Source: Ignavibacteriales bacterium (GTDB taxonomy: Bacteria > Bacteroidota > Ignavibacteria > T3Sed10-11). From it: 51,638 nt of DNA. The position numbers were made by a program, and so were the translations under genes. Where the stretch lies: the NCBI GenBank assembly GCA_003567775.1, contig PWYR01000073.1, forward strand, positions 1 to 51,638, written 5' to 3'. The notes beneath the pieces are model-generated. The model was not told where the DNA came from. It made no database searches and saw only the letters and a list, made by a program, of their open reading frames with translations. Positions 1 to 9,878 of the stretch are shown in pieces (the first letter of the stretch is position 1; the number at the start of each line of letters is the position of its first letter).

Positions 1-740
1 ACACTCTCGGTCGTTTTTCTGCTCTGGCAGTAAACTATACCGCTTTCATCTCTTCGTTGATCGAGAAATGTTAAAAGTTGTTGATACGCATCGGATTTAG
101 GAAGAACACGGTAACTAAGATTGGGCCTATTAAAACTTGCGATATAACTTTTTGCATTCCGCAGTTGTAAATGTTTGTGTATATCGGCGCGTACACGTTC
201 GGTTGCGGTAGCGGTCAACGCCATCATCGGAACGTCAGGCATTAGCGTACGCAACTTTACGAGCTGCCGGTACTCGGGACGAAAGTCGTGGCCCCATTCG
301 CTGATGCAATGTGCTTCATCGACCGCTATAAGTTCGATGTTCCAATTTACAACGCCATCCAGGAAATGAGAAAGCAATGCGCGTTCCGGCGCGACATAGA
401 GTAACCGGTATTCGTTTTTACTCAATCCGATTTGTCTCTTCCGGGCTTCTGTCTGCGTCAGCGATGAATTGATATATGTCGCATCGATTCCGCCTGCAAG
501 CAGCGCGTCGACCTGGTCTTTCATCAATGAAATAAGAGGAGAGATTACTACGGTGAGCCCCGGACGCACAAGAGCGGGCAATTGATAACAGAGCGACTTT
601 CCGCCACCCGTCGGAAGCAAGACGAATACATCCTTACCATCAAGCGAGTCGCGAATGATTTCCTCTTGCAGCGGTCGAAACGATGTAAAACCGAAATACC
701 GTTTCAGTAACGGCAGTAATGACAACTGTTTAGTATGCAC
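1..740 (-). CDS. recQ: ATP-dependent DNA helicase RecQ, N-terminal part (runs off the window edge)
   Basis: Own reverse translation from a GTG at 740: HTKQLSLLPLLKRYFGFTSFRPLQEEIIRDSLDGKDVFVLLPTGGGKSLCYQLPAL...VDEAHCISEWGHDFRPEY; RecQ Walker A, DEAH and aromatic-rich loop motifs. Not in the ORF track because it is truncated. Confidence 0.9.
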   Translation of the reverse strand, partial: MHTKQLSLLPLLKRYFGFTSFRPLQEEIIRDSLDGKDVFVLLPTGGGKSLCYQLPALVRPGLTVVISPLISLMKDQVDALLAGGIDATYINSSLTQTEARKRQIGLSKNEYRLLYVAPERALLSHFLDGVVNWNIELIAVDEAHCISEWGHDFRPEYRQLVKLRTLMPDVPMMALTATATERVRADIHKHLQLRNAKSYIASFNRPNLSYRVLPKSDAYQQLLTFLDQRRDESGIVYCQSRKTTES

Positions 741-832
741 GGGAATTTGTTTTGTTGATGAACAGGAACGCTTAAATATAAAATTTTTAGGGAAAAATGC
801 AAATTTTTAATATAGTAACAAATTAACAAAGC

Positions 833-1123
833 TCAATTATTAATTCCACCGCTTACAGCAGGAATTATATATATTTCATCTACATTATTCAACTGCGTGT
901 GTAATCCTCCTGTATATTTAATGTTTTCCTCTCCGGCAAATATATTGATATGTTGCCGCACTTCTCCCTGCTCGGTCATTATCCTGTCTTTCAATCCGGG
1001 ATACCGTTGCCACAATAAACCCAATGCTTCGCCGACGGTACCCGGCTTCACATTTATAACAACATCGGTCTGTCCATCGGTAAATTCTCTTAACGGACCC
1101 GGAATAACAAATGTTATAGACAT
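833..1123 (-). CDS. MoaD/ThiS-like (beta-grasp, ubiquitin-like) small protein
   Basis: 96 aa; MoaD-like pattern (VKPGTVGEALGLLWQRYPGLKDRI...INIFAGEENI...VDEIYIIPAVSGG) ending SGGINN. Confidence 0.8.
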   Translation of the reverse strand: MSITFVIPGPLREFTDGQTDVVINVKPGTVGEALGLLWQRYPGLKDRIMTEQGEVRQHINIFAGEENIKYTGGLHTQLNNVDEIYIIPAVSGGINN

Positions 1124-2335
1124 TTATTTTCCTTTTCGTGTAGAGCGGGCGGGTTTCTTTTTGGTTTGTTTTTTAACGGCTCTCCTTTTTGTCGTTACTT
1201 TCTTTGCTTGTGTTTCACCATTCACTACCGTTGCTTTTATACACGTAACGGGAGGTAAATCATCAATTATCAATTTCCATGAATTACCGTTATTAGCAGA
1301 ACCGTACACCTTACCGCTGCGTGTCCCGAAATAAACTCCTGCTGGATCGAGTGAATCGGCATCCATGCCGTCTCTGAGGATGGTTTCATAAGCCCCTTTC
1401 TGCGGCAACCCGCGTGTTAGGGGTTTCCAGGTTTTTCCGGCATCTTGCGTTCGGTAGACACGGAGTTTTGCGTCCGGCACACAGCGCATCTCATAATCCA
1501 AAGGAATGATGTAAAACGTATCCGGATCATGCGGATGCGAAATGATGGGAAAACCAAAATCGGAAGGAACGCCGTTTGCCATATCCTCCCATGTCTCCGC
1601 CGCATTAAAGCTGCGAAAGAGCCCGCCGTGATTTTGCAGAAATAATCTGTCGGGTTGCGACGGATGCATTGCAACTTTATGCACACACTGTCCGAACTCC
1701 GGATATTTATCGGGAAGGAATTCCGCGCTCACACCATTGTTTTTCGCTTGCCACGATTTTCCGCCGTCATCGGTGCGATACACGCCGCCGGTGGAGATAG
1801 CAACATGCATTTTATTGTTATCAGTTGGATGAGGCAAAATTGTATGCAGACATAATCCACCGGCGCCCGGCTCCCATCGTGCACGGTGCGGATGATCGTG
1901 TAATCCCCGAACCAGCGACCAAGTCTTACCTGCATCCTTCGATTCAAACAAAGCAGCCGGCTCTACTCCACAATACAACACATCGGGTTCATTATCACGG
2001 CCCGGTACGATCTGCCAGATTTGTTTAAGAGATAATCCGGTGTCTTCCGGAAATTTTAAATTTGCCGCTTCAGGTTTAGTCCAGTTCATCCCGAAATCAT
2101 CACTGGAACAGAGTACCGTCCCGTAAAACGGGCTTTGCGGAGCCGCCCATACATGCTGCCGACCCGCCCGACTGTCATATGCCAGTGCATAAACCACCTC
2201 ACCGGGGAAATGCGGTCCGGATACTTTCCATCGTTGTCGTGCTGCAGTTGATGATAATAAAAATATCCCTTTCATCGTCCCGATCATTAAAAGCACATCG
2301 CCGGGTTTAGGGGAGATGTTTCCGGTGGTTTGCAT
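1124..2335 (-). CDS. BNR/sialidase-type beta-propeller repeat protein with Lys/Arg-rich C-terminal tail
   Basis: Repeated S/T-x-D-x-G-x-(S/T)-W blocks: SKDAGKTW, TDDGGKSW, TQDAGKTW, SANNGNSW; tail KKVTTKRRAVKKQTKKKPARSTRKGK. Confidence 0.85.
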   Translation of the reverse strand: MQTTGNISPKPGDVLLMIGTMKGIFLLSSTAARQRWKVSGPHFPGEVVYALAYDSRAGRQHVWAAPQSPFYGTVLCSSDDFGMNWTKPEAANLKFPEDTGLSLKQIWQIVPGRDNEPDVLYCGVEPAALFESKDAGKTWSLVRGLHDHPHRARWEPGAGGLCLHTILPHPTDNNKMHVAISTGGVYRTDDGGKSWQAKNNGVSAEFLPDKYPEFGQCVHKVAMHPSQPDRLFLQNHGGLFRSFNAAETWEDMANGVPSDFGFPIISHPHDPDTFYIIPLDYEMRCVPDAKLRVYRTQDAGKTWKPLTRGLPQKGAYETILRDGMDADSLDPAGVYFGTRSGKVYGSANNGNSWKLIIDDLPPVTCIKATVVNGETQAKKVTTKRRAVKKQTKKKPARSTRKGK

Positions 2336-2441
2336 GGGATGGCTCCTTTATATGTTAGATGTCTGTATGTACCGGTTGTTAGCGATTGGAAGAAATTTGA
2401 GAAATATTTTTGAGAAGTGCAAGAGATAGGCCGAGAAAAAA

Positions 2442-2480
2442 TAAAAAATCCCCGCGGGCGAAACCCGGCAGGGATTTTTA
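2442..2480 (-). terminator. Rho-independent terminator-like hairpin downstream of the MFS gene
   Basis: taaaaaatccc ... gggattttta inverted repeat with GC-rich inner part and A/T flanks on both sides. Confidence 0.6.
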
Positions 2481-2533
2481 ATACTCCATTACTCCATCAT
2501 TCCACTACTCTATCACTCCGTCATCCCACGTCC

Positions 2534-3907
2534 CTACTCCTCCTTCCGCTCCGGCACATCCAATCCCGTCTTTGTGGTTATCGTTTCGAGTCCATGTCCA
2601 CCGGGACCTGTTTCAGTACGCCAGAGCATGTACGAGAAAAACAACCCGAGGGATGCAAGTGCAGTGAATATCCACATACCGTAAGCATATCCTTCCGGGT
2701 TATCCGGACTTGCCATAGCCCGATCGTTTGTGAAACCGATTAGCCACGGAACAAACGCCATTCCCACTTGCTGGCAAAGCGTCATCAGTGCATATCCTGT
2801 ACCCAATCTTCGCTGTTCTACAATATATGCAACCGAAGGCCACATTATCGCGGGGATAAGTGAAAATGCCATACCGAGCAACAACATAACTACAAGTAAC
2901 GTTAACGGTATATAGGCGCTCCCAAGGAACGGCAGCACCACGTTGATTTCCGGTCCCGGAGGTGCGTACGTAACTATTAAAAACAGCGGCAACAACACAA
3001 GTGAGCCAACCGCCATAAAGAAGGAACGTTTACCTATCTTATCGACGAGTAATCCGAACAAAGGTGTTGCAATCATTGCAGAAATAGGTAACAGGCTGTT
3101 GAGCAATCCGGCTGCATCCCGTTCCAGACCATGAGCTTGCTGGAAATAATAAATTGCAAATGCACGGAAGGGAAACACCGTCGAATAAAACACGACACAC
3201 AGCGCAACAATATACCAATAGGAAGCACTGAATGAATACAGTCCCTTCTTCTCGATCTTCTCGGTTTCGCCGGCTTCACCCAGACTGTATATGCCTTCCG
3301 CCCGGTTTTCCATAAACCAGTATAACATAGCACCCGCTACCGAAATACCCGCAACACCCATCGCCAGCCAGAGCGGATCCTGCCAGTTTTCGTATAACGG
3401 ACGCGCCCAGGATGTCGACCAATCTGCCGAAGCGGAACCAAGTCTCGATATGGTTAAGTTGATACCGAATGCAAAACTTAACTCTTTTCCCTTAAACCAT
3501 TTTGCAAGCGCCGTCGTCACTGCAACAATCAATGGCTCGGCGCCGATACCGAGAATGAATCTGCCGCTTGCCATCACGCCGAATTTCGGCGAAACTGCAG
3601 TGACAAATGCAGCGACCAAACAAATAATTGCAAACAACGTTATCGATTTCTTTGTACCCCACCGATCGATAATATACCCGCCGATAAGCAAGACAAGTAC
3701 GGCGGCAATACTATACACTGAATACAACAAACCAAGCTGTTGATCGGTAAAACCGAGTTGCGAGGAGAGAAGATCGAAAACCGGAGCTGCTGAATCATAC
3801 ACATAATAATTCCCGAACATTGCAAGACTGATGAATACCAGAACAGTCCATCGGTATAATGGCGTCGGTCTCGGAAGTAAAGATTCTGGATTGGTGGTTT
3901 GTGTCAT
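2534..3907 (-). CDS. MFS transporter (MFSD1-like)
   Basis: 457 aa, about 12 hydrophobic segments, GGYIIDRWGTKKS MFS loop 2-3 motif. Confidence 0.85.
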   Translation of the reverse strand: MTQTTNPESLLPRPTPLYRWTVLVFISLAMFGNYYVYDSAAPVFDLLSSQLGFTDQQLGLLYSVYSIAAVLVLLIGGYIIDRWGTKKSITLFAIICLVAAFVTAVSPKFGVMASGRFILGIGAEPLIVAVTTALAKWFKGKELSFAFGINLTISRLGSASADWSTSWARPLYENWQDPLWLAMGVAGISVAGAMLYWFMENRAEGIYSLGEAGETEKIEKKGLYSFSASYWYIVALCVVFYSTVFPFRAFAIYYFQQAHGLERDAAGLLNSLLPISAMIATPLFGLLVDKIGKRSFFMAVGSLVLLPLFLIVTYAPPGPEINVVLPFLGSAYIPLTLLVVMLLLGMAFSLIPAIMWPSVAYIVEQRRLGTGYALMTLCQQVGMAFVPWLIGFTNDRAMASPDNPEGYAYGMWIFTALASLGLFFSYMLWRTETGPGGHGLETITTKTGLDVPERKEE

Positions 3908-3957
3908 AGATTACCCTTGATTAATTAATGTTTAAAAAAATATCTATATCGGTTTAA

Positions 3958-4866
3958 TCACTTTCCATTTTTCCGGGAGAGTATTGCCTTGAATATCGTC
4001 CCTGCCATCTTCGGATTTTCTTTCAAACGCCGCACCGAATATTGATACCAGAATGTTCCAAACGGAACATAGATTCTCATGCGGTGACCTTCACGAAGAA
4101 TCCGGTCACGCAACTCGGGGCGCACGCCGAGGAGCATTTGAAATTCATACTGATCGGGTTTCATATCATATTTTTCGATAAGCCGGTACGAACCTTCTAT
4201 TAACTCATCATCGTGTGTGGCGATGCCGACATAACTTCCCGCTTCAAAGATAATTTCTATAAGACGAAGGAGACATTTATTAATTTCATCGCGTTTCTTA
4301 AATGCGATCTTTTCAGGTTCAACATAGATACCTTTGCAGACACGAAAGTTTGAAGGTTCTTTTACCAGATCCTGTACATCTTTTTCGGTTCGACGGAGAT
4401 AAGATTGAACTGCTACTCCTACATTTCGAAATTCTTTTCGGAGGGTTTTATATATATTAATCGTTTTATCGGTCGTAGGCGAATCTTCCATATCGATACG
4501 AACAAAATTGTCGAGTGCGTGCGCATGTTCGACAATTTCACGAACATTGGTAAGTGTAAAATCGTAATCAATATCAAGACCGAGTTGCGTAAGTTTGATC
4601 GAAAGGTTTGAGTCGAGTTTTTCTTCTGTAATTTTTGTGAGAACCTCTTTACATTCTCCCATCATATCGGTTGCAAGTTCTTTTTCGGTAACAGACTCAC
4701 CGAGAACGTCCATCGTCGCCATAAAACCTTTTTGATTTAGCTCATGAACAGCTTTTACGGCTTCGGGTAAATGCTCTCCGGCAATATATCGCTTTGAAAA
4801 ATAGCGAACAACCGGCTTTGGTACAAGAGGCAGCGTTTTAACAACAAATTTATCAAGTAGACTCAT
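3958..4866 (-). CDS. Proline dehydrogenase (monofunctional)
   Basis: 302 aa; VRIDMEDSPTTD, SYLRRTEKDVQDL, RVCKGIY, ATHDDELIE, YEFQMLLGVR, VPFG(T)FWYQYSVRRLKENP are ProDH family motifs. Confidence 0.9.
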   Translation of the reverse strand: MSLLDKFVVKTLPLVPKPVVRYFSKRYIAGEHLPEAVKAVHELNQKGFMATMDVLGESVTEKELATDMMGECKEVLTKITEEKLDSNLSIKLTQLGLDIDYDFTLTNVREIVEHAHALDNFVRIDMEDSPTTDKTINIYKTLRKEFRNVGVAVQSYLRRTEKDVQDLVKEPSNFRVCKGIYVEPEKIAFKKRDEINKCLLRLIEIIFEAGSYVGIATHDDELIEGSYRLIEKYDMKPDQYEFQMLLGVRPELRDRILREGHRMRIYVPFGTFWYQYSVRRLKENPKMAGTIFKAILSRKNGK

Positions 4867-4888
4867 AGGTGAGACTCATAGACTGGTT

Positions 4889-4933
4889 ATGTAAAAAAAT
4901 GGGATGTACCTACAAATGATTTACGGGTACATC
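4889..4933 (-). terminator. Rho-independent terminator downstream of the YigZ-family gene
   Basis: Minus strand GATGTACC-loop-GGTACATC followed by CCATTTTTTT. Confidence 0.6.
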
Positions 4934-5015
4934 GTACAGGTTATTGAAATATAATGAGGATTATAAAAACTTGCAACATTTTGGCGAATACAAATCTCCT
5001 CTCGAATTGAAAGCA

Positions 5016-5666
5016 TTACCGTTTTATGGCAATATTTCCCGAAGTTACATCCCGCAGGTGACTTCCGACTGTATTGATCAGCGATGGCTGCACACCAAGA
5101 TAAATCGTTACATCCTCGCCATATTCCGTATCGTTTATTTTCAGATCAAATTGGGAGATTACACGCATGACTCCATTCGTATAATCGTATGGAAAAGTGA
5201 TGCGAAGATTATCCAAAATCGGAATGCTGATGACCGATGTCTTACTTAGAACATCCTGCGCCGTTTCAGTATACGCGCGAACAAGTCCGCCCGTACCTAA
5301 TTTTGTGCCGCCAAAAAACCTTATAACAATCAATAAAGTGTTCGTAATGTCGTTATATTCAAGGATAGATAAGATCGGCTTTCCCGCAGTACCGGACGGC
5401 TCACCGTCGTCCGAAAAGCGGCTGATGCTGCCATCGATACCCAGACGAAATGCATAGCAACGATGCGTTGCATCATGGTATTGTTTGCGACAGCGATCAA
5501 TTATTTCCCCGGCACCTGATATCGACTCAACGGGGTACAACTTTCCGATAAACCGGGATCCCTTGACTTTAAGCTCAGTTTCTGCGTATGATGCTATGGT
5601 CTTGTATTCATCAATCTCCATAGATAATAAGATAGGTTTTCCCCATCCGAAAATCAAAATATACAT
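5016..5666 (-). CDS. YigZ/IMPACT family protein (UPF0029)
   Basis: RFIGKLYPVES...HDATHRCYAFRLG...RFSDDGEPSGTAGKPIL...FFGGTKLGTGGLVRAY are signature IMPACT motifs. Confidence 0.92.
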   Translation of the reverse strand: MYILIFGWGKPILLSMEIDEYKTIASYAETELKVKGSRFIGKLYPVESISGAGEIIDRCRKQYHDATHRCYAFRLGIDGSISRFSDDGEPSGTAGKPILSILEYNDITNTLLIVIRFFGGTKLGTGGLVRAYTETAQDVLSKTSVISIPILDNLRITFPYDYTNGVMRVISQFDLKINDTEYGEDVTIYLGVQPSLINTVGSHLRDVTSGNIAIKR

Positions 5667-5743
5667 AAAACCTACACAAATAGTTGTTGAGATTCACCCC
5701 TTTTTACACTATCTTTTTATACTGGAAAGGAGCATTACATTAT

Positions 5744-6871
5744 ATGAAAATAGGTATAACTTGTTATCCGACGTACGGAGGAAGCGGCATTGTAGCAACG
5801 GAATTGGGTAAAGCCCTTGCCAAACGCGGACATCAGGTGCATTTTATAAGTTATACATTACCGACCAGATTAGACGGATTTATAGAGAATGTTTTTTTTC
5901 ACGAAGTAGAAATGAGCAGCTATCCGCTATTCGATTTTCCACTGTATACCATTGCGCTCACGAGTAAAATGGTCGATGTCGTCAAATATGAAAATCTCGA
6001 TATACTGCACGTACATTACGCCATTCCCCATGCAACGAGTGCGTATCTCGCAAAACAAATATTGGGCAATAAGGGTGTTCCGTTTACAACAACATTGCAT
6101 GGCACCGATATTACACTCGTGGGACTCGAGCCGAGCTATCTGTATGCGGTCAAGTTCAGTATAGAAGAAAGCGATGGGGTGACGGCTGTTTCACGACACC
6201 TAAAAGAAAAGACACTTTCGAATTACGGAATTACAAAAGATATCGAGGTAATTCCTAATTTTGTCGACACCGAAAAATACAAGAAATCCGAGGCATGCAA
6301 ATTTCGGGAACAGATATCGCCGAACAATGAAAAGATACTTGTTCATGTCAGCAACTTCCGGAAAGTGAAACGTGTCCCCGATACCGTCCGCATATTCAAT
6401 GAAGTACGGAAAGAAATCCCCAGCCGGCTTGTTCTTGTCGGCGACGGACCCGATCGATCTAACACCGAGCAATTATGCCGGGAACTCGGTATCTGCAAAG
6501 ATGTTATCTTCCTCGGCAAACAATCGGAGCTGGTTGAGATTTATTCCGCTTCGGATATCTTTTTAATGCCGAGTCAGTCGGAGAGTTTCGGTCTTTCTGC
6601 ACTTGAGGCAATGTCGTGCGGGTTGCCGGTTATTTCATCCAGCGTCGGTGGTTTGCCTGAACTCCAGGTACACGGCGAGACGGGATTCATCGCAGAAATC
6701 GGTGATATCAACCGGATGGCTCGGTACACCGTCGATCTGCTTCGCGATGAGAACCGGTATCGAATTTTCTCAGAAGCCGCGCGCCGCAGGGCTGTAGAAA
6801 ATTTCGAATTGAATACTATCGTTCCCCAGTATGAGCAGCATTATGAACATATACTTACCAAAGCAAAGTAA
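5744..6871 (+). CDS. bshA: N-acetyl-alpha-D-glucosaminyl L-malate synthase BshA (bacillithiol biosynthesis glycosyltransferase)
   Basis: [37 protein letters not shown]...[20 protein letters not shown]4 C-terminal domain. The track start at 5684 is probably too early; ATG at 5744 has GGAAAGGAG upstream. Confidence 0.92.
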   Translation: MKIGITCYPTYGGSGIVATELGKALAKRGHQVHFISYTLPTRLDGFIENVFFHEVEMSSYPLFDFPLYTIALTSKMVDVVKYENLDILHVHYAIPHATSAYLAKQILGNKGVPFTTTLHGTDITLVGLEPSYLYAVKFSIEESDGVTAVSRHLKEKTLSNYGITKDIEVIPNFVDTEKYKKSEACKFREQISPNNEKILVHVSNFRKVKRVPDTVRIFNEVRKEIPSRLVLVGDGPDRSNTEQLCRELGICKDVIFLGKQSELVEIYSASDIFLMPSQSESFGLSALEAMSCGLPVISSSVGGLPELQVHGETGFIAEIGDINRMARYTVDLLRDENRYRIFSEAARRRAVENFELNTIVPQYEQHYEHILTKAK

Positions 6872-6879
6872 ATAAGTCG

Positions 6880-7563
6880 ATGGAATCATTAACAGAATTA
6901 GGAACAATACTTCCCGAATCACTTATTAAAGTTCTCGCCGCGATTATTTGCGGGGGTGTTATCGGATATGAACGTGAAAAGAAAGGCAAACCTGCCGGAT
7001 TGCGAACCAATATCCTCATATGCCTCGGTGCAACATTGTATATGATCATTTCAGAGTACATTGCATTGAAACACGTTACCCAATTCAGCGATCCGGGACG
7101 AATCGCTGCACAGGTCGTGGTCGGGATAGGATTTCTGGGAGCGGGGACAATCATTCAGGCGCGCGGCACGGTTGCAGGACTTACAACTGCCGCTACGATA
7201 TGGGTGGTTGCAGCAATCGGACTCGTTATCGGCGCCGGATTTCCGATCATGGCGCTCATCTTCACCGCCATCGTGCTGTCGATGCTCGCTCCAATCAGAT
7301 ATATCGGAAAATTTCTGCTGGGTAAATGTGAATACATCGACATAGAGATAATGTTCCCGGCAGATGAAAAAATAAAATCGCAGCTATTATCGGTATTGAA
7401 CGACCACGATGTCGATCCACAACAGATCGGATTGAGTGAAAAAGATCAAAAGATGTTTATGAAGTTATCGTATTGTCATAAACATCCGTCGCACTATCGA
7501 TTTCTTCCGGAAATATGGACAATAGAAGGATTGACTGCCGTTCGCAAATCATCTTCCGAATAG
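6880..7563 (+). CDS. MgtC/SapB family membrane protein
   Basis: GGVIGYEREKKGKPAGLRTNILICLGATLYMIIS...GIGFLGAGTIIQARGTVAGLTTAATIWVVAAIG is typical of MgtC. Confidence 0.93.
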   Translation: MESLTELGTILPESLIKVLAAIICGGVIGYEREKKGKPAGLRTNILICLGATLYMIISEYIALKHVTQFSDPGRIAAQVVVGIGFLGAGTIIQARGTVAGLTTAATIWVVAAIGLVIGAGFPIMALIFTAIVLSMLAPIRYIGKFLLGKCEYIDIEIMFPADEKIKSQLLSVLNDHDVDPQQIGLSEKDQKMFMKLSYCHKHPSHYRFLPEIWTIEGLTAVRKSSSE

Positions 7564-7573
7564 ACCTGTTCTC

Positions 7574-8131
7574 TCACCCGCGACGCAGCAACGGTGAAAG
7601 AAGCCATTTATCAAGCACTGCGACAATAAGTAATATCAATACTGTAAAAATTAAAATCGGGAAGGTTTCAACGCCGAACACACGATCATAAGCATCTGCG
7701 ACGGTTCCGCCGATTAAAGTAAGCTGCTCCTGCATGCTTTTATAATACTCCCAGAAAATTCCTGTCGCTTCTGCCGCAGGGATTTGTATCACTTCAAAGT
7801 CGATGATATTAAATTGGTAAAATATAATCCCGACGATTCCAAGCACAAGCGTCAGGGCGACAACATAGGCAAATCGCTGCAGGAAATGAACCAGCATTGA
7901 ATCCGCTCCCCCTGATCGGACCCGTGTCATAATTCTCTCTACCTGTACTTCATCAGCCGGTTCAACTTGTTGCTTTCTCAATGTATTATGGATTAATTCA
8001 ACGCTCTGGAATCGTTGCTTGCACACCGGACATGACTCAACACGTGCAAACGATTCATCATTTCGTCGATCCTCTTCTGAAAGATCGATCAGTTGCTGTA
8101 ATTCTTTTTCCGAAAGATGTTGATGTGTCAC
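7574..8131 (-). CDS. Putative anti-sigma factor (single-spanning membrane protein, degenerate zinc-finger-like N-terminus)
   Basis: Overlaps the ECF sigma factor stop by 4 nt; N-terminal CPVC motif, central and C-terminal TM segments. Confidence 0.65.
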   Translation of the reverse strand: MTHQHLSEKELQQLIDLSEEDRRNDESFARVESCPVCKQRFQSVELIHNTLRKQQVEPADEVQVERIMTRVRSGGADSMLVHFLQRFAYVVALTLVLGIVGIIFYQFNIIDFEVIQIPAAEATGIFWEYYKSMQEQLTLIGGTVADAYDRVFGVETFPILIFTVLILLIVAVLDKWLLSPLLRRG

Positions 8132-8712
8132 TTTATTATCTCCTCACCGTATCGCTTAACAACTATATCCCGCAGGAGAGCACGTCCGCGGTATAGCCGT
8201 ACTTTAACGCTATTCCGGCTTATTTTCATAATTCGTGCAATTTTCTCAACGGTAAAATCTTCAATATAATATAAATGCATAACTGTCTTATATCGTTCGG
8301 ATAATTCAAGTAAAGCTTCTGCTACCTTTTCGATGATATCTTTATCCTCAAGAATTTTCATATCGGCAGCGCATCCGGCTGAATTCAATAATCTGTCTTC
8401 ATACCGGTCCTCGACTACCGAGATATCGACAAATGTTTTCTTCTTTCGCAACCGGGTATAGCACAAATTGTACAGAATTTTATACAACCACGTCGAGAAC
8501 TTAGCATCTCCCCGAAACGAATCAATGTTTGCATGTACTCTTATAAATGCATCCTGCACCGCTTCCTCTGCTTCTTCCCTGTTGTTCAATATCCCCAACG
8601 CAAGCCGCATACATCGGGGATGATATCGCCGCACCAACGCCTCAAATCCACTAACAATACCATCCTGTGCTTGTTTTACAAGTTCTTCATCGCTAAGCGA
8701 CCGTATATTCAT
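8128..8712 (-). CDS. ECF-type RNA polymerase sigma factor
   Basis: Region 2 (GFEALVRRYHPRCMRLALGILNNREEAEEAVQDAFIRVHANIDSFRGDAKFSTWLYKILYN) and region 4 (YKTVMHLYYIEDFTVEKIARIMKISRNSVKVRLYRGRALLR). Confidence 0.95.
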   Translation of the reverse strand: MNIRSLSDEELVKQAQDGIVSGFEALVRRYHPRCMRLALGILNNREEAEEAVQDAFIRVHANIDSFRGDAKFSTWLYKILYNLCYTRLRKKKTFVDISVVEDRYEDRLLNSAGCAADMKILEDKDIIEKVAEALLELSERYKTVMHLYYIEDFTVEKIARIMKISRNSVKVRLYRGRALLRDIVVKRYGEEIIK

Positions 8713-8724
8713 TTCTATCGATTA

Positions 8725-9396
8725 TCATAGTGTGCTTTCGCTTTCGTCGACTTTCGGCTGCATTGCGGCTGCAAAATAAAACACAAAGGGCAAGGACAAA
8801 ATAAAAACGGTCGCCATAAGCGTTAACGCCGGCAGCGGAATACCGAATACAATCATAGCAATAGTAATCTGCGTAAGTCCGATCGATCCAATCACCGGTA
8901 AGACTCCCACACCGCCGATGATGAACGACCACACTGCGCCGGAAATACGAAGCGACACGAGAAAAAGCAGCATCGGGGCAGTAAAGTAATAAGCAATATC
9001 AATACCAAAAAATGCGACCGAAACAATTGTGTAAAACAATAATATCAGAATCGCCCAGTATTTTAATTGCTTCTCTCCCGGATCGAGATTCATTAAATTT
9101 GCAATTTGGAAAATGAAAAATAACCCGACCAATCCGGAGGCAATGCCCATACCGATATACAAAACCGGATTTCCGATCCACGGGTAAAAAGTTCGCTCTA
9201 TAATCATCCCGCCAAACACGGGTAAAAAAATAAACACAACCTGGATAATCGTTAAGAACAAAATCTTTAAGAAAACGATCATAAATCCGAACGGATTGAT
9301 TTGTTTTATATCATGCCGTTCCGAAACACCGAAATATAATAATGCAATTAACGACAAGCCCAGCAGAAAAAACAAATACAAATCCGCTACGAACAC
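8725..9396 (-). CDS. Multi-spanning membrane protein (YIP1-like?), function unknown
   Basis: 223 aa with about 5-6 hydrophobic segments; downstream-oriented with neighbours. Confidence 0.6.
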   Translation of the reverse strand: MFVADLYLFFLLGLSLIALLYFGVSERHDIKQINPFGFMIVFLKILFLTIIQVVFIFLPVFGGMIIERTFYPWIGNPVLYIGMGIASGLVGLFFIFQIANLMNLDPGEKQLKYWAILILLFYTIVSVAFFGIDIAYYFTAPMLLFLVSLRISGAVWSFIIGGVGVLPVIGSIGLTQITIAMIVFGIPLPALTLMATVFILSLPFVFYFAAAMQPKVDESESTL

Positions 9397-9463
9397 GAAG
9401 TAATAACCTCTGTTTGGTTGAATGATTTATTCGATACCGGACATTTTCCATTATCCGGTATTT

Positions 9464-9817
9464 TTAAACGATTTCCCCTTCCTTCTGCTTTTTCAGCGCA
9501 AAGCGGTAAAAAATCAACAATGCTATGCCAACACTTATCGGAATAAGTCCGATACCATATGGGGGCTCCACATCGAGAAAGAGTTCAAATAATAATGGAA
9601 GCGATATCCCGATACCCGCAAAAATAAGAATAAGTCCCCATTTTAAATAACCGTATGGTCTTAATTCTGATGATGCTGGATATAAATATTTTACGTCCTC
9701 TGTTACGAGACCCTTTTCTATCAATGCCATTCTTTCCAGATGCCGCGATCGAATCCGAGTATAAATCGGGATGACAATAGCTGAAAAAATTGCAATTATG
9801 ATTACTACATCTTCCAT
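9464..9817 (-). CDS. Small membrane protein (DUF6249-like)
   Basis: 117 aa; N-terminal TM, RxRHLERMALIEKG motif, two further TM segments. Confidence 0.6.
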   Translation of the reverse strand: MEDVVIIIAIFSAIVIPIYTRIRSRHLERMALIEKGLVTEDVKYLYPASSELRPYGYLKWGLILIFAGIGISLPLLFELFLDVEPPYGIGLIPISVGIALLIFYRFALKKQKEGEIV

Positions 9818-9878
9818 AACTTTTCTCCTTTCTGTTGACGAGTTATTTTACTATTAGACTACAGAAAGAAGCTTAAGG

